From NCBI GenBank assembly GCA_014378125.1, contig JACMOG010000610.1:1-6261 (forward strand): a stretch of 6,261 nucleotides of DNA. Reading direction: 5' to 3'. Below, in pieces: positions 1 to 5,799 of this stretch; the first letter of the stretch is position 1, and each line of letters begins with the position of its first letter. The position numbers and the translations under genes are program-made. This DNA is from Vitreoscilla sp. (GTDB taxonomy: Bacteria > Pseudomonadota > Gammaproteobacteria > Burkholderiales > Burkholderiaceae). The notes beneath the pieces are model-generated. The model made no database searches. It was not told the origin of the DNA and saw only the letters and a program-made list of their open reading frames with translations.

Positions 1-719
1 CCTTCGGTGTACTTCATGATGTTGCCCTTGTGCACCAGCGTCACCGACGGCTTGTCGTTGTCGATGGCGTACTGCAGCGCCTTGCGCACCAGGCGCTCGG
101 TACCCTCGATGGACACCGGCTTGGTGCCGATGGCCGAGGTGAGGGGGAAGCGGATCTTGGTGACGCCCATCTCGTCCTGCAGGAACTTGATCAGCTTCTT
201 CGCCTTGTCGCTCTCCGCCTCGTATTCGATGCCGGCGTAGATGTCTTCGGAGTTCTCGCGGAAGATGACCATGTCGACCTTCTCGGGCGCCTTCACCGGC
301 GACGGCACGCCCTTGAAATAACGCACCGGGCGCAGGCAGACGTACAGATCGAGCTGCTGGCGCAGCGCCACGTTCAGCGAGCGGATGCCGCCGCCCACGG
401 GGGTGGTGAGCGGCCCCTTGATGGAGATGATGTACTCCTTGACCAGGGCCAGCGTCTCTTCGGGCAGCCAGACGTCGGGGCCGTAGACCTTGGTGGCCTT
501 CTCGCCCGCGAAGATCTCCATCCAGTGGATCCGGCGCTTGCCGCCGTAGGCCTTGGCCACCGCGGCGTCGACCACCTTGAGCATGACCGGCGTGATGTCG
601 CCGCCCGTGCCGTCACCCTCGATGAACGGGATGATGGGCTGGTCGGGCACATTGAGGGAGAAGTCGGCGTTGACCGTGATCTTCTGCCCGCCCGCCGGGA
701 CGGTGACATGTTGGCTCAT
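1..719 (-). CDS. icd: NADP-dependent isocitrate dehydrogenase, N-terminal part (cut by left edge)
   Basis: Oxidatively decarboxylates isocitrate to 2-oxoglutarate with NADP+ in the TCA cycle; cytosolic homodimer. The frame read from the ATG at 719 stays open to the window edge and gives 239 complete codons, a little over half of the roughly 416-residue E. coli-type enzyme. Visible signatures: [17 protein letters not shown] (about 29-46); the substrate loop [17 protein letters not shown] with S114, N116 and R120; R130 in CLRPVRY; R154 and Y161 in [15 protein letters not shown]231 in LVHKGNIMK. These match E. coli S113, N115, R119, R129, R153, Y160 and K230 with a constant offset of one, so the active site present here is intact. 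S114 corresponds to the serine phosphorylated by AceK in E. coli; whether that happens here is unknown. The start is supported by GGAG at 732-729, nine bases upstream. The gene diverges from the small gene at 856. The C-terminal part lies outside the window. Confidence 0.97.
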   Translation of the reverse strand, partial: MSQHVTVPAGGQKITVNADFSLNVPDQPIIPFIEGDGTGGDITPVMLKVVDAAVAKAYGGKRRIHWMEIFAGEKATKVYGPDVWLPEETLALVKEYIISIKGPLTTPVGGGIRSLNVALRQQLDLYVCLRPVRYFKGVPSPVKAPEKVDMVIFRENSEDIYAGIEYEAESDKAKKLIKFLQDEMGVTKIRFPLTSAIGTKPVSIEGTERLVRKALQYAIDNDKPSVTLVHKGNIMKYTE

Positions 720-747
720 TGAGTCTTGCTCCGTTTTGTTCTGCAAA

Positions 748-777
748 AATAAATTCTAGTTCACAAAAAACTGTCAA
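748..777 (-). promoter_or_regulatory. Putative sigma70 promoter of icd
   Basis: Reading the minus strand there is a perfect -35 hexamer TTGACA (777-772) and, 18 bases on, TTTATT (753-748), a 4/6 match to the -10 consensus. The intervening sequence is strongly A/T-rich, in contrast to the GC-rich surroundings. Transcription would start near 741, giving a leader of about 20 bases with GGAG at 732-729. A closer -10 match, TAGAAT, lies only 13 bases from the -35 and is too near to be used with it. The -35 is seen directly; promoter function is inferred. Confidence 0.5.
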
Positions 778-855
778 CCGCTCGACAGGGGGATGCGTTT
801 GAGGGCTGCTACGCCCTGACGGGTAAGCAATTTCAACTCTTTAAGGTATCTTAAA
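778..855 (+). other. Leader region of the small exported-protein gene
   Basis: This is the rest of the 136-base icd/small-gene divergent space. It contains a short hairpin, AGGGC (802-806) with GCCCT (813-817), and an A/T-rich run before the ATG. Possible hexamers (CTGACG 816-821 with TTTAAG 840-845; TTGAGG at 799-804) match the consensus weakly, so I cannot place the promoter. A nine-codon frame (ATG 793 to TGA 819) exists but its purine-rich tract abuts the ATG and is too close to serve as a ribosome binding site. Confidence 0.3.
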
Positions 856-1014
856 ATGACCAAGCTCCTCGCCGCCCTGATCATCTCCACCTTCGCCATC
901 GGCGCCTTCGCCGCTGATGCCGCTTCGGCTCCCGCTTCCGCCGCCCACAAGGCGAAGGCCGAGCACAAGGCCGCGAAGAAGGCTGACGCCGCTTCGGCCG
1001 CTGCTTCCAAGTAA
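856..1014 (+). CDS. Small exported Ala/Lys-rich protein, function unknown
   Basis: A 52-residue reading frame from ATG 856 to TAA 1012-1014. The N-terminus is a textbook Sec signal peptide: MTK, a hydrophobic core LLAALIISTFAIG, then AFA with predicted cleavage after A19. The mature part would be about 33 residues, made almost only of Ala, Ser, Lys, Asp and His, with no Cys or Trp; 22 of all 52 residues are Ala and 7 are Lys. The segment DAASA occurs twice (21-25 and 44-48), encoded by an exact 11-base repeat at 919-929 and 988-998. Eight of the 22 Ala codons are GCT, more than in the GCC/GCG-dominated neighbours, which could reflect high expression. A weak Shine-Dalgarno, AAGG at 843-846, lies nine bases before the ATG, and hairpins follow the stop. 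Small exported Ala/Lys-rich proteins of this style are, as I recall, common in Comamonadaceae and usually annotated hypothetical. A periplasmic, basic, probably disordered product is inferred; I cannot assign a role. Confidence 0.75.
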   Translation: MTKLLAALIISTFAIGAFAADAASAPASAAHKAKAEHKAAKKADAASAAASK

Positions 1015-1029
1015 TTCTTCGATTCTGTC

Positions 1030-1057
1030 GAACCGCACCGGCTTGCCGGAGCGGTTC
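1030..1057. other. Hairpin 1 downstream of the small exported-protein gene
   Basis: Imperfect inverted repeat 16 bases after the small gene's stop. The left arm GAACCGC (1030-1036) pairs with GCGGTTC (1051-1057), an A-A mismatch follows (1037/1050), and CCGG (1038-1041) pairs with CCGG (1046-1049) around a CTTG loop. There is no T-run after it on the plus strand, so it may be an RNA 3'-end stabilising structure rather than a terminator. It shares its 12-base core with the next hairpin. Confidence 0.6.
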
Positions 1058-1064
1058 CAGATGC

Positions 1065-1093
1065 GAGAACGCCCGGCTTGCCGGGCGTTTCTC
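1065..1093 (+). terminator. Intrinsic terminator-like hairpin between the small gene and holC
   Basis: AACGCCCGG (1068-1076) pairs perfectly with CCGGGCGTT (1081-1089) around a CTTG loop. GAG (1065-1067) can extend the stem against CTC (1091-1093) across one bulged T. The stem is followed by a short, imperfect T-rich stretch (TTTCTCATT). It would end transcription from the small gene. Being symmetric it could also act on the minus strand, where it overlaps the holC stop codon (1094-1092), so it may serve both convergent units. The weak T-tract is the main reason for caution. Confidence 0.7.
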
Positions 1094-1523
1094 ATTGTGG
1101 CTTCGATATGTGGGTGATGGCGTGGCCCGCGCGTTCGTATTCGCGCCAACGCAAGCGCCCGGCCTCGCGATGCTCGGGATCCTGCCCCACGATGGCGATC
1201 AGCCGGTCGAACACGCCGACGTCCGCCACCGCATGACCGGCCAGCGTCACGCCGATGCGGCAGGCCGCCGGCGCCGCCCCGTCCTTGACCAGCACGATGG
1301 GCGACAACGCCAGCCGCTGGGCATCGGCCCCATCGCGCGGCAGCACGGCGTGCGGCACGAACTCCAGCGGCTCGAATGTCCACAGCGCCTGGTCCAGCCG
1401 ATCCAACGTCGCTGGCTCGCCATGCACCGCCACCCGCGCGCCCGACCGGTACGCCTTGCGCAACAGCCGGCACGCGTAATCCAGCGGATCCGCGATGCCG
1501 GTGTGGAAGGCGACGTCGGTCAT
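1092..1523 (-). CDS. holC: DNA polymerase III subunit chi
   Basis: Chi is an accessory subunit of the clamp loader. It pairs with psi (HolD) and contacts single-stranded DNA-binding protein, helping the replisome hold primed template. The 143-residue product is close to the 147 of E. coli HolC. It begins MTDVAFHTG. Family features: YACRLLRKAYRSGARVAVHG (17-36, the helix then strand that opens the fold); LDRLDQALWTFEPLEFVPH (40-58), resembling the E. coli RLDEALW...SFVPH segment; and a C-terminal RLRWREYERAGHAITHISK, resembling E. coli RYKAYRVAGFNLNT. The frame is open upstream, but ATG 1523 gives the family-like N-terminus. No good Shine-Dalgarno precedes it, so coupling to upstream pepA, 76 bases away on the same strand, is likely. 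The pepA-holC order is also found in E. coli, but valS, which follows there, is absent: the next gene here is convergent. Confidence 0.93.
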   Translation of the reverse strand: MTDVAFHTGIADPLDYACRLLRKAYRSGARVAVHGEPATLDRLDQALWTFEPLEFVPHAVLPRDGADAQRLALSPIVLVKDGAAPAACRIGVTLAGHAVADVGVFDRLIAIVGQDPEHREAGRLRWREYERAGHAITHISKPQ

Positions 1524-1560
1524 TCGGGAAGCGAGGGTCGCACCCGAGCCAATGCGAGCT

Positions 1561-1602
1561 CCCCCTCGGGGGGCAGCGACGGGAGGAGCGAGGGGGTGGT
1601 CA
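1561..1602. repeat. GC-rich intergenic inverted-repeat element, copy A (pepA-holC gap)
   Basis: Occupies about half of the 76-base pepA-holC gap. CCCCCTCG (1561-1568) is an exact inverted match to CGAGGGGG (1589-1596) around a 20-base G-rich centre. An alternative small hairpin, CCCC-CTCG-GGGG, sits in the left half. The element ends GGGGTGGTCA, whose last three bases are the pepA stop codon read on the other strand. The same plan (CCCCC, internal hairpin, AGCG/GGCG, GCG, then a nearly identical end) recurs at 5341-5381. From memory, such elements are scattered between genes in Comamonadaceae genomes; this needs a genome scan. In pepA-holC mRNA the structure could attenuate transcription or protect the pepA 3' end. 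Confidence 0.6.
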
Positions 1603-3051
1603 TTTCGCCTTGGACATGACGAAGTGGGTGAGCAGCGGAACCGGACGACCCGTGGCGCCCTTGGCGGCACCCGAACGGTGCGCCGTGCCGGCGATGTCCA
1701 GGTGGGCCCACGGGAACTTGGCCGTGTAGCGCTGCAGGAACTTGGCCGCGGTGATGGAGCCGCCGGCGCGCCCGCCGATGTTGGCCATGTCGGCGAAGTT
1801 GCTCTTGAGCAGGTCGTCGTACTCCTCGTCAAGCGGCATGCGCCAGGCCGGATCGAGGCCGGCGGCCGAGGCGGCCAGCAGCTCGGCGGCCAGCGCGTCG
1901 TCCGGCGAGAACAGGCCGCTGTTGTAGTGGCCCAGCGCGACGACGATGGCGCCGGTGAGCGTGGCGATGTCGACCACGGCGGCCGGCTTGAAGCGCTCGG
2001 CGTACGTGAGCGCGTCGCACAGGATCAGGCGGCCTTCGGCGTCCGTGTTGAGGATCTCGATGGTCTGGCCCGACATGCTGGTGACGACGTCGCCCGGCTT
2101 GGTGGCGCGGCCCGAGGGCATGTTGTCGCAGGTGGGGATGAGGCCGACCAGGTTGACCTTGAGCTTGAGCTCCGCCACCGAGCGCAGGGTGCCCAGCACG
2201 CTGGCCGCGCCGCACATGTCGAACTTCATCTCGTCCATCTCGGCGCCCGGCTTCAGCGAGATGCCGCCGGTGTCGAAGGTGATGCCCTTGCCCACCAGCA
2301 CCACCGGGGCGTCCTTCTTGGCGCCGCCCTTGTATTGCATGACGATGAACTTCGGCGGCTCGTAGGAGCCTTGCGCCACGGACAGGAACGAGCCCATGCC
2401 CAGCTTCTCGCACGCCTTGCGATCGAGCACTTCCACGTCGAGGCCGTGCGTCTTGACCATGGCCAGCGCCTGCTCGCCCAGGAACGTGGGCGTGGCGAAG
2501 TTGGCCGGCAGGTTGGCGCACTCGCGCGCCAGGTTCATGCCCGAGACGATGGCCGCGCCGATGCCCAGGCCGGTCTTGGCGGTGGCCACGGCGGCCTTGG
2601 GCACGACGTACGACAGCTTGGCCAGCAGCGGCGCCGGCGCCGCGCTCGGCTTGGTCTTGGTGTAATGGTAGGTGGCGTCGCCCACGGCGATGGCCAGCGC
2701 CTCGGCGTGCGCGGCGGTGGATTCGCCGCCGATCACCGCCACGTGCCTGGCCGGGCCCGACTTGACGGTGGACAGCGCCGAGGCGACGGCCGCCTTGAAG
2801 GCCTTGGGCGAGGTGTCGAGGGCGACGGCCAGCACCACGCGGCCGGCCTTGACTCCGGCCACGCGCGGCAGGTAGACCGAGCGGCCGGCCTTGCGTTCCA
2901 GGTCGCCGCCCTTGAGCGCGTCGGCCAGGGCCGCGTCGATGACGCTGCCGTACGAGGGCAGGTCACCCGTTGCGGGCAGCACGACGATCAGCGCATCGGC
3001 ATTGACGCCGGCCACGCCGGCATCGGGAAGAGCCAGGGTTTGAAAGTCCAT
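1600..3051 (-). CDS. pepA: Leucyl aminopeptidase (cytosol aminopeptidase, M17)
   Basis: Two-metal (Zn/Mn) peptidase releasing N-terminal residues, preferably Leu; a cytosolic hexamer. In E. coli PepA also binds DNA, acting in Xer recombination and carAB control. The 483-residue product has the variable N-terminal domain (about 1-155) and the catalytic domain (about 165-483). Metal and active-site residues are all present: K255, D260 and K267 in [16 protein letters not shown]278 in MKFDMCGAA, and D337, E339 and R341 in the M17 signature NTDAEGRL. These match E. coli K270, D275, K282, D293, D352, E354 and R356 at a constant offset of 15. ATG 3051 is chosen because MDFQTLAL is a family-like start. 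A GTG at 3084 would add 11 residues and sit against the lptF start; neither has a clear Shine-Dalgarno. Followed by holC on the same strand and divergent from lptF. Whether it keeps the DNA-binding role cannot be told from sequence. Confidence 0.96.
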   Translation of the reverse strand: MDFQTLALPDAGVAGVNADALIVVLPATGDLPSYGSVIDAALADALKGGDLERKAGRSVYLPRVAGVKAGRVVLAVALDTSPKAFKAAVASALSTVKSGPARHVAVIGGESTAAHAEALAIAVGDATYHYTKTKPSAAPAPLLAKLSYVVPKAAVATAKTGLGIGAAIVSGMNLARECANLPANFATPTFLGEQALAMVKTHGLDVEVLDRKACEKLGMGSFLSVAQGSYEPPKFIVMQYKGGAKKDAPVVLVGKGITFDTGGISLKPGAEMDEMKFDMCGAASVLGTLRSVAELKLKVNLVGLIPTCDNMPSGRATKPGDVVTSMSGQTIEILNTDAEGRLILCDALTYAERFKPAAVVDIATLTGAIVVALGHYNSGLFSPDDALAAELLAASAAGLDPAWRMPLDEEYDDLLKSNFADMANIGGRAGGSITAAKFLQRYTAKFPWAHLDIAGTAHRSGAAKGATGRPVPLLTHFVMSKAK

Positions 3052-3087
3052 GGTGGGTACTTGTGTTCGATTGGAGATAATCACGCG
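3052..3087. promoter_or_regulatory. 36-base divergent pepA/lptF start region
   Basis: Only 36 bases separate the start codons of pepA (minus) and lptF (plus), so at least one promoter must extend into coding sequence. GGAG at 3073-3076 is the lptF Shine-Dalgarno, 11 bases before its ATG. It directly abuts GATAAT (3076-3081), a 5/6 match to the -10 consensus; used as a -10, transcription would start at about the lptF ATG and leave no leader. No convincing -35 is visible on either strand. TTCGATT occurs at 3066-3072 and again at 3094-3100. The ribosome binding site is reasonably secure; promoter assignments are not. Confidence 0.4.
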
Positions 3088-4191
3088 ATGTTATTCGATT
3101 CGACCGTCCGCAAGGAGCTGGCCCGCAGTTTCGGGGCCACGCTGATGGTGATCCTCACCATCTTCATGACCAACCTGGTCATCCGCACGCTGGGGCTCGC
3201 CGCCAACGGCGCCGTGGCCGCGCAGGACGTCGTGTTCATCTTCACGCTCCTCGCGCTCCAGACGCTGCCCACCATCCTGTCGCTGTCGCTGTTCATCGGC
3301 GTCATCCTCACGCTGGGGCGCATGTACCGCGAAAGCGAGATGGCCATCTGGTTCTCCAGCGGCATCGGGCTGAAGCGCTTCATCCGCCCGGTGGTGGCCA
3401 CCAGCTGGCCCATCATCGTGCTCATCGGCATCCTGATGCTGTTCGTCTGGCCGTGGAGCTACAACCAGTACAACGACCTGCGCGCGCGCTTCGAGCAACG
3501 CGCCGACGTGCTGCGCGCCTCGCCGGGCCAGTTCCAGGCCTCGGGGGACGGCCACCGCGTGTTCTTCGTCGAGAAGGCCGCCAGCGCGGCCACCGGCGGC
3601 GGGCGCAACGTGTTCATCATGAGCGACGCGGGCACGCGCGAATCGGTGGCCGTGTCGCAGTCGGGCAAGATCGAGAACGTCGGCTCCGACCGCTTCCTGG
3701 TGCTCGACTCGGGCCACATGGAACAGAACGACAAGACCTCGGGCGAGCACACGCACGTGGAGTTCAAGAACTACCGCGTGCACGCCGGCACCGGCGCCAG
3801 TCCCAACAACAGCGCGCCGTCGCCGCGCGCGGTCGACACCGCCGACCTGATCCTGGGCGGCGGGCCCGCGTACATGGGCGAGCTCGCGTGGCGCCTGGGC
3901 CTGATCCTGGGCGCCACCAACCTGCTGTTCATGGGCATCAGCCTGTCGGCCGCCAATCCGCGCCGGGCCAGCAACTGGGGCCTGCTCTTCGCCGCGCTGG
4001 CCTTCGTCATCTACTACAACCTGCTCAACCTCACGCAGGCCTGGGTGGGCAGCGGACGCGTCAACATCGTGGTCGCGATGGTGGTGCTGCACGGGCTGGC
4101 CTTCTGCCGGGGACTGGGGCTGATCTGGTGGCGCGAGCACGCCACGGTCATCCATCCGATGAAGCTGCTGCTGCGCAGGAGGCCCGCATGA
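3088..4191 (+). CDS. lptF: LPS export permease LptF
   Basis: Inner-membrane subunit of the LptB2FG ABC transporter, which extracts lipopolysaccharide from the outer leaflet of the inner membrane and passes it through LptC and LptA to the outer membrane. The 367-residue protein shows the family plan: three transmembrane helices (about 15-36, 49-76, 100-123), a periplasmic beta-jellyroll (about 124-255), then three more helices (about 265-288, 296-315, 326-347). The cytoplasmic coupling helix that docks on LptB is the [13 protein letters not shown] segment (80-92); E84 aligns with the conserved glutamate of that helix. ATG 3088 is preceded by GGAG at 3073-3076 and begins [15 protein letters not shown], as expected for the family. 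The frame is open far upstream through pepA, but that part is antisense. The stop overlaps lptG by ATGA, so the two subunits are translationally coupled. Confidence 0.96.
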   Translation: MLFDSTVRKELARSFGATLMVILTIFMTNLVIRTLGLAANGAVAAQDVVFIFTLLALQTLPTILSLSLFIGVILTLGRMYRESEMAIWFSSGIGLKRFIRPVVATSWPIIVLIGILMLFVWPWSYNQYNDLRARFEQRADVLRASPGQFQASGDGHRVFFVEKAASAATGGGRNVFIMSDAGTRESVAVSQSGKIENVGSDRFLVLDSGHMEQNDKTSGEHTHVEFKNYRVHAGTGASPNNSAPSPRAVDTADLILGGGPAYMGELAWRLGLILGATNLLFMGISLSAANPRRASNWGLLFAALAFVIYYNLLNLTQAWVGSGRVNIVVAMVVLHGLAFCRGLGLIWWREHATVIHPMKLLLRRRPA

Positions 4192-5309
4192 AGACCGTCC
4201 GCAACCTGCTGTACCGCGACGTGCTGTGGTCGGTGTTCTTCGTCACGATCTTCTTCGTGGCCCTGTTCTTCTTCATCGACTTCGTCGACGAGATGAGCCG
4301 GGTGGGCCGCAACGGCTACACGATGGGCGCGGCCGCGCTGGCCACCCTCCTCGCCCAGCCGGGCCACGTCTACGAGCTGTTTCCCATCGCCGTGCTGATC
4401 GGCACCATCTACTCCATGGCGCGGCTCGCGTCGTCGTCCGAGTTCACCATCCTGCGCACCGCCGGCCTGGGCCCGGGCCGGGCGCTTAGCCTGCTGGGCG
4501 TCATCGGCCTGTTGTTCGCGGTGCTCACGTTCAGCCTGGGCGAGTACGTCACCCCGCACAGCGACCAGGCTGCGGCCTTCCTGAAGGCGCGCTTCGGCAT
4601 GGGCCTGGCCATCGGGAGCACCGGCGCCTGGCTCAAGGACAAGCGCGACGACCCCGACGGCGAGCGCTCCATCACCGTCAACGTGCGCGGCGTGGGCAAG
4701 GACGGCGAGCTGACGGGCGTGCGCATCTACGAGATGGACGCCAGTGGCCGCGAGGTGCGCAGCCTCGTGGCCGAGCACGCCGTCGTGCCGCGCACGCGCA
4801 GCATCAACGAGTGGACGCTCCAGGACGTCACCGAGACGCGCTGGATCCCCGCCACGCCCACCACGGAGCCACGCGTCGACGTCAAGAAGTCGGCGGAGAT
4901 GACCTGGCCTACCCGACTCAACGCGTCGGTGGCCGCCGCGGCGCTGCTGCCGCCGCAGAGCATGGGCACGGCCGACCTGTGGCGCTACAGCACCCACCTG
5001 GCCGAGCAGGAGCAGTCCACGCAGAACTACCGCATCCTGTTCTGGAAGCGCGTGCTGTACCCGTTCGCCTGCCTCGTGATGGTGGCCCTGGCCCTGCCCT
5101 TCGCCTACCTGCATGCGCGCGCCGGCGGCGTCAGCGTGAAGGTGTTCGGCGGCATCATGCTGGGCATCAGCTTCGTGCTGCTGAACAACGTGGCGGGCCA
5201 CCTGGGCCTGCTGCACGACTGGACGCCATGGATCGCGGCCTCGGTGCCGAGTGCGTTGTACCTGCTGATGTCGATGTCGGCGTTCGCGTGGCTGGTGAGG
5301 TACCGATGA
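4188..5309 (+). CDS. lptG: LPS export permease LptG
   Basis: Partner of LptF in the LptB2FG extractor; the two related proteins form the transmembrane cavity that receives LPS. The 373-residue protein has the mirror plan: helices at about 11-32, 58-80 and 98-118, a periplasmic jellyroll (about 125-280) rich in strands such as SITVNVRGVGKDGELTGVRI, then helices at about 288-309, 316-340 and 348-370. The coupling helix is SSSEFTILRTAG (82-93), with E85 in the place of the conserved LptB-contacting glutamate. ATG 4188 overlaps the lptF stop and has a strong Shine-Dalgarno, AGGAGG at 4177-4182, inside the end of lptF. This implies high, coupled synthesis in balanced amounts. LptB and LptC are not in the window and must be encoded elsewhere. 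Confidence 0.96.
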   Translation: MKTVRNLLYRDVLWSVFFVTIFFVALFFFIDFVDEMSRVGRNGYTMGAAALATLLAQPGHVYELFPIAVLIGTIYSMARLASSSEFTILRTAGLGPGRALSLLGVIGLLFAVLTFSLGEYVTPHSDQAAAFLKARFGMGLAIGSTGAWLKDKRDDPDGERSITVNVRGVGKDGELTGVRIYEMDASGREVRSLVAEHAVVPRTRSINEWTLQDVTETRWIPATPTTEPRVDVKKSAEMTWPTRLNASVAAAALLPPQSMGTADLWRYSTHLAEQEQSTQNYRILFWKRVLYPFACLVMVALALPFAYLHARAGGVSVKVFGGIMLGISFVLLNNVAGHLGLLHDWTPWIAASVPSALYLLMSMSAFAWLVRYR

Positions 5310-5340
5310 TGCGCACGCACGGCCGCCCGAAGAGCGCATG

Positions 5341-5381
5341 CCCCCGCCTGGCGGGGAGGCGCGAAGCGCCAGGGGTGCTCA
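5341..5381. repeat. GC-rich intergenic inverted-repeat element, copy B (lptG-cbiX gap)
   Basis: Fills the second half of the 73-base lptG-cbiX gap. Several stems are possible: CCCCGC/GCGGGG (5342-5347 with 5351-5356); GGCGC-GAA-GCGCC (5358-5370); or the longer CCTGGCG (5347-5353) with CGCCAGG (5367-5373). It shares its outline with copy A at 1561-1602: CCCCC at the left, a central hairpin, and a right end GGGGTGCTCA against GGGGTGGTCA (9 of 10 identical). Overall length is 41 against 42. Same orientation on the plus strand. Confidence 0.6.
5371..5375 (+). promoter_or_regulatory. Ribosome binding site of cbiX, inside repeat copy B
   Basis: AGGGG lies seven bases before ATG 5383 and is the only Shine-Dalgarno-like sequence near either possible cbiX start. 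It decides for ATG 5383 over the in-frame ATG at 5338, which has none. Its first three bases belong to the right arm of the CCTGGCG/CGCCAGG stem, so folding of the element would partly hide it. Confidence 0.5.
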
Positions 5382-5382
5382 C

Positions 5383-5799
5383 ATGACTTTGCGTGGATTG
5401 ATCCTTCTTGCCCATGGCGCCCGCGATCCCCTGTGGGCCACGCCCTTCGAGGCCGTCGTCGCGCGCATCCGCGAGCGCGCGCCCGAGACGCGCGTGCGAC
5501 TCGCCTTCCTCGAGCTGATGGCGCCCCCGCTGGAAGAGGCAGGCGCGGAACTGGTGGCCCTCGGCTGCCAGCGCATCGACGTCGTGCCCGCCTTCCTCGG
5601 CACGGGCGGCCACGTGCGGCGCGACGTGCCGGCGCAGCTGGCGCGACTGCGCGACGCGCACCCGGGCATCGCGTGGACCCTGCACGCGGCGCTCGGCGAG
5701 AACCCGCACGTCATCTCCGCGCTGGCCGACGCCACCATCGATCTCGCGGAGCTGGGCTTCGCCTCCGGCCACAGTCCCCTGGACGGAATCGGCACATGA
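5383..5799 (+). CDS. cbiX: Short CbiX-type sirohydrochlorin chelatase (probable ferrochelatase)
   Basis: Inserts a divalent metal into sirohydrochlorin: iron gives siroheme, the cofactor of assimilatory sulfite and nitrite reductases; cobalt leads to cobalamin. The 138-residue product is a single-domain CbiX of the short class, which works as a dimer. It begins MTLRGLILLAHGARDP; H11 is the expected first metal/acid-base histidine. H77 in VVPAFLGTGGHVRRDVP is the second metal ligand, and FLELMAPPL (about 42-50) carries the family acidic residue E44. The C-terminal ALGENPHVISALA is also family-like. ATG 5383 is chosen because of AGGGG at 5371-5375 and because upstream residues from 5338 (MPPPGGEARS...) are repeat-derived. 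The stop overlaps the next start by ATGA. Coupling to cysB favours iron and siroheme as the product; that is inference. It lacks a His-rich tail. Confidence 0.87.
   Translation: MTLRGLILLAHGARDPLWATPFEAVVARIRERAPETRVRLAFLELMAPPLEEAGAELVALGCQRIDVVPAFLGTGGHVRRDVPAQLARLRDAHPGIAWTLHAALGENPHVISALADATIDLAELGFASGHSPLDGIGT

Noticed and set aside
30..722. A 230-codon plus-strand frame antisense to icd.
   Set aside because: The minus strand encodes a clear isocitrate dehydrogenase with all active-site residues. The antisense translation is low-complexity (Asp/His/Arg/Leu-rich) and resembles no family, typical of a GC-rich shadow.
793..819. Nine-codon upstream frame (ATG 793 to TGA 819) before the small exported-protein gene, considered as a leader peptide.
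   Set aside because: The purine-rich AGGGGG directly abuts the ATG, too close for a ribosome binding site, and there is no run of regulatory codons. A chance frame is more likely.
3052..3084. GTG start at 3084 for pepA, adding 11 residues.
   Set aside because: No Shine-Dalgarno, and the added residues ([10 protein letters not shown]) do not resemble PepA N-termini. It would also leave only three bases to the lptF start. ATG 3051 is preferred, though the lack of a clear binding site there leaves some doubt.
1495..4191. An 898-codon plus-strand open frame running through holC/pepA territory into lptF.
   Set aside because: Only the part from ATG 3088 is LptF. The upstream portion is antisense to pepA, has a biased Gly/Arg/Val/His-rich composition, and is kept open by the high GC content.
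3091..5339. Long minus-strand frames opposite lptF and lptG (354 and 441 codons).
   Set aside because: Composition is the Ala/Arg/His/Gln/Asp-rich pattern of antisense frames. The plus strand carries LptF and LptG with coherent membrane helices and good ribosome binding sites.
5338..5382. Earlier in-frame ATG at 5338 for cbiX, adding 15 residues.
   Set aside because: No Shine-Dalgarno, and the added residues come from the repeat element. The CbiX family starts just before the LLAHGARD motif, which fits ATG 5383.
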